Assembly: GCA_009741485.1 (NCBI GenBank)
Contig: CM019220.1
Location: 27,159,048 to 27,223,047, forward strand
DNA from: Malurus cyaneus samueli
Lineage: Eukaryota; Chordata; Aves; Passeriformes; Maluridae
Reading direction: 5' to 3'
DNA: 64,000 nucleotides
The notes under the pieces are model-generated. The model was not told the origin of the DNA and did not search any database. It saw nothing but the letters and a program-made list of their open reading frames with translations. Below are positions 37,064 to 47,371 of this stretch, piece after piece (positions within the stretch are counted from its first letter, which is position 1; every line of letters starts with the position of its first letter). A program made the translations under genes and the position numbers.

Positions 37064-37557
37064 GCAGGTGACCTCGAGGCCAGACCGTGGGACTTCGTGT
37101 CCCGTGGCCTCCTCGAGGCTTCTCTTTCGCAGGTGACCTCGAGGCCAGACCGCAGGACTTGGTGACCTGTGGCCTCCTCAAGGCTTCTCTTCTGCAGGTG
37201 ACCTCGAGGCCAGACCGTGGGACTTTGTGTCCCGTGGCCTTCTCGAGGGTTCTCTTTTGCAGGTGCTCTTGAGGGCAGACCACCGGACCTGGTGACCCGG
37301 AGCTTTTCTGGGGCACCTCCCATCCCTGTGGTCGGTGCTCTCAAGATTGTCAGATTTGGTGATTTGGATCATTTCTGAGGAGACTCCTCTCCTTGTAGCA
37401 GGAGCCTTCAAGATCAGAGTGCAGGACTTGTGGTCCTGTAACCTTCCTGAGGCTTCCCTGTCGCAGGTGCCTTCAAGGCACAACTGCAGGACTTATTTCT
37501 CAGAGTCTTCCCAAGGCATCTCTCTTTTGCAGGTGCCCTTGAGGCAAGACTGTGGCA
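37064..37557 (+). repeat. 65-bp tandem array ending at the gene B start codon (8 units)
   Basis: The motif gcaggtg (or a close variant) recurs at 37,064, 37,129, 37,194, 37,259, about 37,331, 37,398, 37,463 and 37,529. The first intervals are exactly 65 bp. Each unit has a pyrimidine run plus CAG like a 3' splice site, then about 50 bp of leader-like sequence. The last unit runs straight into the ATG at 37,558, so the array looks like a reiterated acceptor plus 5'-UTR exon. Confidence 0.9.
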
Positions 37558-40500
37558 ATGGCGGGCAGATTCCATAGCCTATTCAAGGTGTTCAGAGGTA
37601 AAAAAATGGAAAGGCCTGCAGCTGCCCCAGCACAAGAGCCTGAAGAGCTGGAGAAGCGCCAGCCACGGCAGGACGGTGAGTGGCAGAGCTGGCCCACAGG
37701 GCTGATGGCTGCAGCCAGATTGGCCCCACCCCATCCCACACCGTGGACATGGCCATGGATAAGGTGGAAGAGGGGCTGGGGCTGCCCCTCTGTGCTCCAT
37801 CCCCTGGGCATCCCTGGGCTGTCCCTGCCTGGGGAGCGCAGGGCTGGGCTGTGTTCTCCAGTCTCTCCTGCAGCCCCTCAGCTCTGGCTGTGCTCTCTCT
37901 TTGCCAGATGCCGGCGTGGACCAGACACAAGAGCAGAACCCCATCCGTGGCTGCTTCCGCAGAGCAGCACAGGTACCTGCAGCCATCCCCACCAGGGCCG
38001 GGACTGCTGTCACTGCTCAGCCGAGCACACCGTATTTGGAGCAATCCCTGGAACATCCCTCCCTTCCCTGTCCTTCGCTCCCCTGCAGAGGTTCCGCAAG
38101 TTCTTGGGCATTCAGCGTAGAAACAGCAAAACCACAGCCACTGAGCCTGATCCCCGGCTGCCGAAGCTTCCGGCAGAGCCTGATGTCACAACAGATTCAC
38201 CTGAGAACTCTAAAAATTCCATGCGAAACTGTGAGAAGTTTGACACCACAGTGACGGATAACAGGGCAAACACTGACCTGGCACTGCCTGAGGAGACAGC
38301 CACAAGCACAGACACCAGAGAGACTCAGGGCATTGCAAATCCTCCCACCATGCCCATTCTAAGTGTGAGTCATGAACTCATACTGGATTACTTTGAGGAC
38401 ACTTGTGTTTCCGCTCAGCAGCAGGTAAGCAGGCTAGGGGCAGGGCTGGAGGCCTCCCAGGATCAGGTGGCTCCTCAAGCCACATCTGCTGGGCCCTCTC
38501 AGCCTTTGAGGCCAGAACAATGAGGTGGAAAGTATTTGTGGAGGGAAGTTGGAGGAGCTGCTGCCTTGGACATTGCCCCAAGTCTTCCCCATGGCTTCTC
38601 CAGGTGCCAGATATGGTGAGGATGATTCACCAAAGACTCCTGTCCCGTGTCACTGTGGATGCCAGGCTCCAAATTGACATTCTGAGGCTCGCTGCCGAAC
38701 ACCCTACTGATGTGGTGCTGACCCTCCTGCGCTGTGCCCCATCGTGTGACAGGTACAGGACCCACCTGCCTTGGGAGCTCAGGGCTCACAGCCCTCACCC
38801 GGTAGAGCCTGTCCAATGGGCTGTGCCAGACAGGCAGACAGTTCCAGGAGCCTCAGGCCCCTCTGTTTCCTGAGCCTGCTGCCGTGCTCCCTCCCTGCCC
38901 CTCAGGGCACCAGGGCCCTGGCACCTGCGCCCCCGCAGCTGCACGGGGCATGGTACTGTGACTGAGCACCCCCTGACACTGAGCTGTCATCCCACAGAGC
39001 CGCCACAACGATGTGGAGAACCATAGGCTCGTCGGGACTGGCAGTGGAGAAAGTGCTGAAAACACTTGTCAGTGTCATGGAGGAATGGCCACTGCACAGC
39101 GCAACCACCTCTGATGGGGATGACACAGATGTTTTACCCCTGGCTGTGAGTTTGTGGAACTGGCCTTTGCTCTCCCATAGGTCACCTCTCCAGCAGCTCC
39201 CCAACCTCTCCCAGCTGCTGGGCTGAAACCTGGGCTAGGGGCGGGCAGCAGCCACATGGACACCTCAGCCCTGAGCGCTGTCTGAGGCGGCTTCTTTTGC
39301 AGGGAACTTTGGTACTGTGGGTGATTGTCCAAGTGCCTGAGTGCCATGAACCGATGGTCGTTTTTTCTGCTCGCCTGTTTGTGGCTCTGCTGTTCCAAAT
39401 TGTCCTCACCACAAAGCACATCCCTCAGGATGTTGATACCTTCTGGAGAGCATGCCAGGAGGAGCACTGCCTTTTCATCAACCCTAGCAGGTACCAGTCC
39501 TCCTGTCCCTCCCATGCCCTTGTAGCCAAGGCCAGTGCTCCCAGTACGATCTGGCTTTGCTGTGCATGCAGGTTTGTAGTGCAGGTCATGAAGGCTCTGC
39601 TTTGCCGACTGCAGTGTGACAATGAGGTGGTGGCTATGGAGCGCAAGCATGGCTGGGACACACTGCTCTGTGCTGACACCCAGCACTATGCCGTGGGTCT
39701 GCTGGCCAGGTGAGACTCCCTTCTCCCTGCTGCCCCAGCATTTGTGCCCTGTGCCCGGGGTCTCACACAGTCTTCACGGTCGCGGGCAAGAGAGCCTCGT
39801 CACTGAAGGACGGCAGAGCAAACTGGAAAAGGCAGGGAGAGGAGGGTGCCCAAAAGGAGCTGCCGCCTGAAGTGCCCACATTCCCTCCAGGGTGGTGGGC
39901 AAAGACCAGAACTCTGTGAGTCAGTCCTGGGACAGATTTGCTCCCACACCTCAGGCTCTTGCATACCCTTTCCCCCTGCCAGAGAGCTGCGCCGTGTCTT
40001 GGTTCCGTTCTGTGCCCGCATCGCGTTCCACCTGCTCAAGTCACTGAGCGTGGAGGAACCACGCTGGGATCTGCCCTTCCTGGCCTTCCTTGTGGAGGTG
40101 AGCCTGAAGGCCAGCGCTGCCCTGCTCAGTGGCCTCCCAACTCTCTGCCCTCTCGTAGCCGCAGCCACCTGAGATGCTGCCCATGCCCTGTGCTGCTACC
40201 TGGGCCCAGCCCTGTGTGATTCTGGGCTCCTGCTGGTCCTCCGTCACTGTCCTGTGCCTTTCAGGTCCTTGACTGCCTGGACTTCACTAAATGTGGTGAC
40301 AACATCCTGGAGATCATGTCGAGGCACCTAAAAAGCGAGTGCAGGGACAGGAATCACCTGGCGCTCAGAGGTCTTGTTGTGCCCAGTAGGGATCGCTCCA
40401 TGGTGAGATGGGGCCAGTGGCTGAAGCCGCGCTGGCAGCGTGGGGCTGGGGAAAGCAGCCCCTTGGGCTTGGCTGGGCTTTGGGAGCTGAGGCAGCTGCT

Positions 40501-42319
40501 CCCAGCTCTCCTACCTCGTGGTTCAGCTGCCCGAGCACTTCGGGACAGGCGTTTGGGTTTTGGGCTCTGCAGTTGCAGGGTGGGGTTGCAGTGCCAGGGC
40601 AGTGTTGGCGGTGCAGCACAGCTTCACAGCACAGCTTTGTGTTCCACACAGGCCAGAAGAATGTGCAGCTTGTCTGAAAAGCTTGTGCAGCTCCTGAGTG
40701 ATGTAGATGGAGACATGGTCAGGATGTCCCTCTCTGTGCTCACAAATATGCTCCAGCACAAGGACATAGGGATATACAGCTCCACTGCCACAAAGCTGGC
40801 TGTGGCACTCCTGCCACTTTTCGAGAACGTAAGGCTCTGTGCCACCAGCCACAGGCACTGACTGATGCCTGGAATTTTTAAGCCTTGTGGATTTTCAGTC
40901 CTTTTCCCATGTGGGCCTGGAGAATTTGGTGCTGAAGCCTTTCCTGTTCATTTCCTCCAGGACAACAGCCATGTGCAGCTTCTCTCTATTCAATTCCTTT
41001 GCAAAGTGATGGACTTGGTAGTGGAAGAGGGAAAAAAGCCCTTGGAGAGATTTGTGAGGCAGAGCCTGCTCCCACTCTACTTGCACTGCCATGATGAGAA
41101 CTGGTGTGTGGCACAGGTGAGGTTTTGTGTGCTGCTGCTGCTGCACCTCTGCGAGGTAGCTCAGCTGCCTCCCGCCCTGGCGACTTGCTGGATGCAGCCT
41201 CCTCAGGACCTTGGCACAGGGATGTGGGTCCTGTGCCCTGGCCTGCATTGCCATCTCTCGATCCCTGGTACTCTCCAGGCTTCTCAGGAAACGCTGCTTT
41301 GTGCGGCCAGTTTCCTAAAGAGGAAGGATCTCAAGAAGCTGCTGAAAAAGCAGAAGATGTTGAAGTTTGGCGAGTGCCTGGTAAGGACGGCCTGGAAGCT
41401 CCAGCCTGAGCCTGGAGAAGCCCCCTGGCCGCGACTCTCAGTGCCTGGGGCTGGCAGCTGTGTCCCTGCCCAGCACTGCAATCAGGGGCACCGCGGCTCC
41501 CCGGGCAGCAGCCGGCCCTCTGTCCCTGCCAAAGCCCGGTGCCAGCGGCTGCCGGCCGTGCCTCAGGGCTGTGCGGGCAGGGGAGACCAGGGCCGGGTGC
41601 GGGCAGAGCCCGGCGAGGGGCAGAGCCCGCGCCGACCCTTCCCTCCTGTGCTCTCTCTCTCTCCAGCTGACGAGGACAGAGCGAGCGCCGGGTACCTGCC
41701 CAGGCACTGCCGTACCTCAGAGCCCACAGGAGCCGTGCAGAGGCGGCCATCAGGTTCATAGTGAGCCACGAGCTCGGGGTCCCTCCCCGCCCCGCCGAGC
41801 TCGGCCCTGGCTGAGGGTCACGGTGCGGCAGGGCCGGTGAGCCTGCCGGGGCAGGAGGGCGTGCGGCCACAGGGCTGGCAGCGCCACTCCGGGGGAGCTG
41901 TGCCGCCGGGGCCGTGACTCGCTCTGTGTTCCCAGGGTTGGCCGGTCGGTACTGAAGGGCAGAGAGAGCTCCAGGTCCTCAGTGAGGGTGAGTGAGGGCA
42001 GCGGTGTCAGCGGGGCTGTGGGGGGAGCTGCCATCCCTGCCCCGGCTGGAGGCTCTGCTCCCTGTGGGACGAGCAGGGCAGGGGCAGAGCACACAGAGAT
42101 TTCAGGGACACATGGGGGATACGTGACTGCCACCTTCCAGCTGACCCCGCCAGCTCCTTCTGTCCTGGCCATGTGAAGAGCTGGATCAGATGACCCTGGC
42201 AGAACAATTGTGGTGTCCTCACAGTTCTGGGTGCTGACCCGTGGTAGTTCTTCTCTGTTCCAGCCCTTCAAGCCCTGAGGGAAGATTGCCGCCCATCCTC
42301 CACTAACGTGGAAATATGA
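37558..42319 (+). CDS. Gene B: maestro heat-like repeat (MROH) family protein, 15 exons
   Basis: Exons: 37558-37675, 37908-37972, 38089-38424, 38604-38752, 38998-39145, 39303-39490, 39572-39709, 39983-40097, 40265-40402, 40652-40828, 40961-41116, 41279-41380, 41667-41760, 41936-41987, 42264-42319. All introns are GT-AG, and exons 1-12 join in frame for 610 residues. Residues 1-173 are a variable, partly basic then Glu/Thr-rich N-terminus. From about residue 174 come HEAT-like helices with the family hallmark HGWDTLLCADTQHYAVG in exon 7 and WDLPFLAFLVE in exon 8. Exon 13 is 94 nt against an expected 103 and is internally misframed. Exon 14 then gives TGA at 41,953-41,955, for a protein of about 647 residues. 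Exon 15 has a further TGA at 42,317-42,319 where gene D reads CGA. It is the best preserved copy over exons 1-12. The C-terminus is degraded. Head to head with gene A. Confidence 0.85.
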
Positions 42320-42699
42320 GCAATTTTTAAGCAAAGATCTGCAGAACTCACGTCATCTCCTGGATTCAGAGAACCAGTGTCCCAAGAAGACTACCTGGAG
42401 ACAGAGAAGACTCTGCTGTTCAATGCTACTGCAGCTCCAGGCCGTGCTGCTGCGGGGCACAGCTGACCTGTGGGATGTTCCAGTAGCTCCTGCCTTCTCC
42501 CTTCCTGTTGATAGCTCCCTCCCTCCATTCCTCAGACCCTGCCCATCCCCTTTTTTCCCTTCACTCTCCCACCCCTTTGGCAGCTTCCTCCCTCCATTCC
42601 TCAGATCTTGCCCATTCCCTTTTTTCCCTCTTAGCCCATCTCTTTCCTTCATCTTCCATTAATACAGTTTGGTTGTTTCTCCTTTCCTGCATCTCTGGA

Positions 42700-43247
42700 G
42701 CTGAAGCATACTGTATTTAAGCATGAATCTGAAAACTCTGACTCTCTATATATTGACATGCATTCTTTGGCTGTGTTCAAAGGGTGTACTGAGTGGCTCC
42801 CCTTCTGGAACAAAAATGCCTGGGAAGTTAATAGAGACCCTCTTTGGGAAAAAGAGAAATGGAAAGCAATTCTTGCTATACCAAAACAGGGAATTTTTTC
42901 ATTGGATGGGTAGCCTCTCGCCAAGAAAACGAAACTCCAACTAGCCGCTGGAATAACAAAGTAGATGAAATTGCCAGATAAGCCCCACTGAGTGTAAAAA
43001 CTCCAGCTGAAAACTGGAACTGACCATTAGAACGGTGGCACTTGAAGGGGGCACAGGACCTATACAAGGCAGCAGTAAGCAGAAGATGGCCAGTGACTCA
43101 GGAGATGTGCTGTACCTGCATATCTTAATGTGAGCAGTGCAGAACCCGACTAGAGCGTCACGCTCTACAACAACCCCCGCTACATATCCGAGACTGGAAA
43201 GGACTGTGGGACACAGGGCAAGTAGACTATATTGGACCCTTCTAAAT
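42700..43247 (+). mobile_element. Endogenous retrovirus pol remnant (RNase H to integrase start)
   Basis: Plus-strand counterpart of the remnant beside gene A: an RNase H end, then the His/Cys zinc-binding start of integrase with a C-x2-C pair and the beginning of the core. The frame is interrupted, for example by TAA at 42,979-42,981. It ends abruptly at about 43,247, whereas the A-side copy continues about 300 bp further. It lies just downstream of gene B exon 15 in the same sense. Confidence 0.75.
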
Positions 43248-43248
43248 C

Positions 43249-43890
43249 ACCGGCTTTCTTTTGGTGTCCAGGATGCACAGGGCAGAGGGGAAGAGGGGAA
43301 AATGGGTGCTGGTGCTCAGCAAGTTGCCTTGTGGAATGGCCTGCAGTGTGGAATGGGAAGGTGGACAGAAGCCCCTTGGCCTTTGGTGCTTGTGCTGAAG
43401 CCTTAACACTTCTGACAGAGCGAGTGGGCACAGGCCAGAGCTGAGGGGATCACTGCGAGACTGGTGCCTGGAGATGGCCACAACCCCTCTCACAGCCAGG
43501 AATCACCATCTGAGTCCTGCCCGTGTGTTACTGGCTGGATTGCTGAGGGCTCCCAGGTGCCTCTTGATGTGGCTTCTCTGGAGCTCTGTCGGGGCTGTGC
43601 CGCTGCCTGTAGGGTGGCGGGCTGGGGGAGACCCGGAGGGGATGGAGCGGTGGAGGCCGTGCAGGGATGAGGTGCTGCAGAGGCCCAGATGGGACAAGGC
43701 AGTGAGAAGGCACGAGGGGGATGTGTGAGGGGCTGGGTGGCAGGAGGCTCCAAGGGGACAGGAGGCCCCTGAGGGGATGGGCTGCTGGGAAGCCCTGAGG
43801 AATTGGGTGTCAGAGGCCAGAAGCAGCCCCCAGGCAGCTGCCTTGTTCCTGCCACACGGCTGCTGTGGTGTTGCCCAAGGCATCTCCCAA
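43249..43890 (+). repeat. 640-bp segmental repeat, copy 1 (downstream of gene B)
   Basis: Starts at 'ggctttcttttggtgtccag' and runs to about 43,890. The same sequence with few differences lies downstream of gene C at 52,434-53,080 in the same orientation. No coding potential of its own was recognised. Confidence 0.88.
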
Positions 43891-43989
43891 GCCTGTGACA
43901 GAAGCCCTCGAGGCAGAGGCTCAGCAGGAGGCTCGGGACACACCCAAGGTCGCCATGCTGGGCTTGTTTGGATCAAGGACAAGAGGGCA

Positions 43990-44300
43990 GGTAGTGGGAA
44001 GGCAGAGAAACTGAGATTTTCTACCAAAAATGTCCTTTTTGACCCCATAAATTTATTTTGGGTTTCCACCAAGTTTTTTCTATGTGTGCCCTACAAATTA
44101 CCTCAGACTTTTACCCAGAAACTATTTTGTCCCCTAAAGGTACCTCAAATTTTGCCACCAAAATGTCCTCTAGCATTGTGCTCCACAGATTACCTCAGAT
44201 TTTACTCCCACAGTGCAAGGATTACCTCAATGTTAAACCCCAAATATTCATTCTCTGCCCTACAGGTGACTCCACGTAATCCCAGCATTCCTCCCAGCTA
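43990..44300 (+). repeat. Degenerate 'tacctcagattttac' repeats
   Basis: Variants of 'attacctcagattttac' recur at about 44,098, 44,140, 44,190 and 44,222 with irregular spacing. It looks like an old minisatellite or a decayed element. Confidence 0.45.
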
Positions 44301-44344
44301 AGAAGTTCTCTCCCGCGCAGCCACTTTAGCTTTTCCCCTCACAA

Positions 44345-44625
44345 ACTGCAACACCCTGTCGGTGTTGTGTCGGCGCTGCCCCACCCTCCTCCGTGTGCTT
44401 CAGCGCAGGGCTGCCCCAGGGCGACTCGCACAGCGCTCCCGGCAGCCCGCCCGGCTCTCGCCCACAGGGCCGCCACAGCGCGTTCGAGTTCCCGCCCGGC
44501 GGCTGAGGGGACCGGGGGGCGGGGCCGCCCGCGCCTGGCGGGAAGCGCTCCCCTGCGGCGCCGATCAGGAGGCGGCGGCGCAGCGGGCGCAGCGGGACCC
44601 GCCCTCCCCTTCAGTGACTCCCGTG
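44345..44625. promoter_or_regulatory. CpG-island-like GC-rich block
   Basis: GC and CpG content rise sharply, with runs such as 'ccggggggcggggccgcccg' (a GC box) and cggcgcc motifs. It is followed by irregular 'ccctcagtgaccc' repeats to about 44,830. It lies between genes B and C with no evident gene start beside it. It could be a promoter for an unrecognised transcript or a GC-rich repeat. Confidence 0.4.
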
Positions 44626-44894
44626 TCACCTCAGTGCAATCCGCAGCACCTGCCACCCTCATCCCCCTCAGTGACCCACCGCCTCCCCCTCAGTGACCCT
44701 CAGTGGCATGGAGGGCATCTGCATGTCCTTCAGAGACCTTCATGGCACCCCAGCAATGCACAGGGCATCCGTCTTCCCTTCAGTATGTCTAAGGCACTTG
44801 GCACTCCCTCAGTGACCCTCATGTCCCCTCGGCAAATCAAGGGGCAGCAGCCACCCTCTAGGTGAGGCACTCCCAAGTACAGGCAGGCAGTCAT

Positions 44895-45200
44895 GCTGGC
44901 ATCTGCTGGGGCCACCTGAGTCAGTGGGGATTTTACTTAGTTCATCAAGATTCTTTGTTTTATTCCTTCTTCTTCGTCTTCTTTTGTTATCTTAACAAAT
45001 CATTTGTTCTAGAACACAGACTGCCAGGAGCTTTCTTTTGGTGCCCAGTGCACACAGGGCACAGTGGAAGAGGGGAAAATGGGTGCTTGTGCTCAGCAAG
45101 TTGCCCAGGCCTGCAGTGTGGAAGGGAAGGTGACCAGATGCCCCTTGGCCTTTGCTGGTTGTGCTGCAGCCTTTTCAACAAGGCATCCACACCAGCTGGG
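44895..45200 (+). pseudogene. MROH 3'-UTR-like remnant plus partial 640-bp repeat
   Basis: The piece 'tctgctggggccacctgag' followed by a T-rich stretch and 'aacacagactgccaggagct' matches the 3' UTR and downstream flank of gene C (52,345-52,445). It then continues as a third, shorter copy of the 640-bp repeat. No coding exons remain. This marks another lost MROH copy. Confidence 0.65.
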
Positions 45201-45772
45201 ATGCCAAACGCAGAGATACTGTGGGCAAAATTCCAAGTGGTCTGGTAAAAGCCTTCAGCAGAAGTGGCCACAATGGCTTTCTCTTTACTTGCCAGCCTCA
45301 CAGCAACGCTTGGCAGGTTCAGCTGTAGCCTGTGCCCCTGACTGACTTCAATGGCCGTACTTGAGGGCAGGGTCGCCTTCCACAGTCAGGCGTCCCAAGG
45401 CAGCAGAATTGGTGCCATCCTGAGAGAGAGGCTCTGATGGGACAAGAGCTCTGGGCTGCAGCTGCTGTCTGTCTCCTCCATGCCGGCGCCAAAGCTTTCA
45501 AATGAAATCCTGGACTTGCCTGGAACAAAGGAAGATGCAGCAGGCGCCAAAGAAAATCGGGAACTTGGGGAGGGGAGCATTTTGGTGTCTGCTGAGGAAA
45601 TGGCTCGCTTCATGAGCACAGGCTTTGCTCCTAGAGGATCCTGCTTTGCTCTTGCTGGAGGCCATTCCGTACCAGTGCACGGCCCTCCACTGTTCCTGGA
45701 TCAAGTCCTGTAGACCTGTGGCAACATGTCTGTCCCGTGTCCATCTGACAGCAGAGAAGGGCAGGATACATC
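45201..45772. other. No gene recognised; one small open frame
   Basis: A 77-codon plus-strand frame (45,480-45,713, starting MPAPKLSNEILDLPG) begins with ATG and reads plausibly, but it has no recognisable family or splice context. I do not call it a gene. Confidence 0.35.
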
Positions 45773-47000
45773 TGCTTCCAGCGCTTGTGTGGGCCGCTCC
45801 TTCAGGGTGCTGGCACCATAATCAGAGACACAGGACAGCTTCTTCTCCCAGAGTTATCCCTGTCCTCTGCTCTTCCCCTGGTGACTCCCTTGGTGCTCAC
45901 TGGGAAACCTCCCTGTTTGTGGCCAGACATTGCTGTGCTCAGCAAGCACCCAGTTATGTTTGGACATGAGCTGCCACAGCCAGACACGCAGCAACTGGAG
46001 CACTGAAGATCAGAGGCTGGGCTCATGTGTTTCCCAGAAAAACAGACACAGGATCGCAAGGAAACATGACAGCGTCTCAGTACAATTTAATTGTCCCGTG
46101 AAACTCAGCAGCTGATGGTGTTTTTTGTGTTACTGCCAATCCCTTACATGAAAAACAATCATCCCAGAAAGGAGCAGCATCATCTCACAGATACCAAGCG
46201 TTGCCACCCCTTGCTCCAGGTGCTCCTGCCAAGGGCTCCGTGCAGGAAGGAGCACAGACACCAATGCACGTTGGCTTTGGCTGCCCTCTGGCAGAGAAGC
46301 CCCGCAGGCACAGGTCTCTTGGGGAAGGAGACGGGCATTGGTGCTGCCAGGGCTCAGGGGTGGCAGGCTGCTTTGGCAGGACTCTGCCACATCTGCTGAT
46401 TTCAATTCTCTCTGGGCCCCAGGGCTCACACGTCCCTCGTCTGTGTTACACCCTGACGTTTAGGATGGCCAGCAGCCGGGACTTGTACCAAAGAGGCCGT
46501 TCCAGCTTCTGTGGGAGCCCCCGTGCCCTTCCTGCTGCGGCTGCTTGGCAGCCTTGGGGGCTCCTTCTGCGCCCGCCTGAGCGCACAGCAGGGAGCGTTT
46601 GCTCATTGTTGGAGCCATTCCTAAAGTTCCTGTTGGGCTGCCTGAGACACCCGGGGCAACAGATTCCTTCCAACCTGGGCCACTTTGGGTGGGGTGGGGG
46701 CAGCCCCCGGGCAGGTGGCAGTGTGAGCAAGGGCCCTTGGTGACAGGGAGCAGCATGGTCACCGTGGGATGGAACCATACAGGGTGTCCAAGGGCCCTTG
46801 GTGACAGGGAGCAGCATGGTTACCATGGGATGGAACCGTACAGAGTGTCCAAGGGCCCTTTGTGACACGTCGTGACATAGGTGCCAGCGGTGGCGTGGCC
46901 ACGCCACAGTGCTCGGAGCACGCGACGGGAGAGGACGCGACAGAGTGGTGCTGTGAGGATTTCTCTGCACAGTGCGCTCGTTCGTTCCTGACCCAGAGCA
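45773..47000 (+). repeat. Duplicated 5' flank of gene C
   Basis: Matches the reverse complement of about 59,420-60,640 (gene D flank) closely over its length. Its inner part also matches the flanks of A and B. It contains the 61-bp array and a perfect 18-bp palindrome at 46,890-46,907. Confidence 0.85.
46729..46862 (+). repeat. 61-bp tandem repeat in the gene C 5' flank
   Basis: Same array as upstream of A, B and D, with CCAAGGGCCCTTGG present and GGGCCC centres 61 bp apart. Confidence 0.88.
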
Positions 47001-47019
47001 TTTCCGAAGCGCTACACCT

Positions 47020-47300
47020 GCAGGTGACCTCGAGGCCAGACCGTGGGACTTCGTGTCCCGTGGCCTCCTCGAGGCTTCTCTTTCGCAGGTGACCTCGAGG
47101 CCAGACCGTGGGACTTTGTGTCCCGAGGTTTCCGAGGCATCTCATCCCTGCGGTCGGTGCCCTCGAGGCCAGACCGTGGGACTTTTCTGACCACAATCCT
47201 GACGAGGAGTCTCCAGTCCTTGTGGCAGGAGCCCTCGAGACCCAGTGCAGGACTTGTGGTCCCGTAGCCTTCTCTCCTGCAGGTGCCTCCAAGGCACGTC
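47020..47300 (+). repeat. About 65-bp tandem array upstream of gene C (about 5 units)
   Basis: gcaggtg-type cores at 47,020, 47,085, about 47,152, 47,225 and 47,279. The first interval is 65 bp and later ones vary from 54 to 73 bp. It is the same family of units as upstream of A, B and D. Confidence 0.8.
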
Positions 47301-47371
47301 TGCAGGGCTTGCACACCCAGAGCTTTCCAAAGGGATCTCTCCTGCCAGTGGCCATAAATCCAGTCACTGAC

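Larger units (their letters stand above)
36600..43247 (+). repeat. Right arm of the large A/B inverted duplication
   Basis: Matches the reverse complement of 28,100-34,549: 5' flank, tandem arrays, all 15 exons, 3' UTR and the first part of the ERV remnant. The outer end lies within the integrase coding remnant, directly before the repeat at 43,249. Confidence 0.85.
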
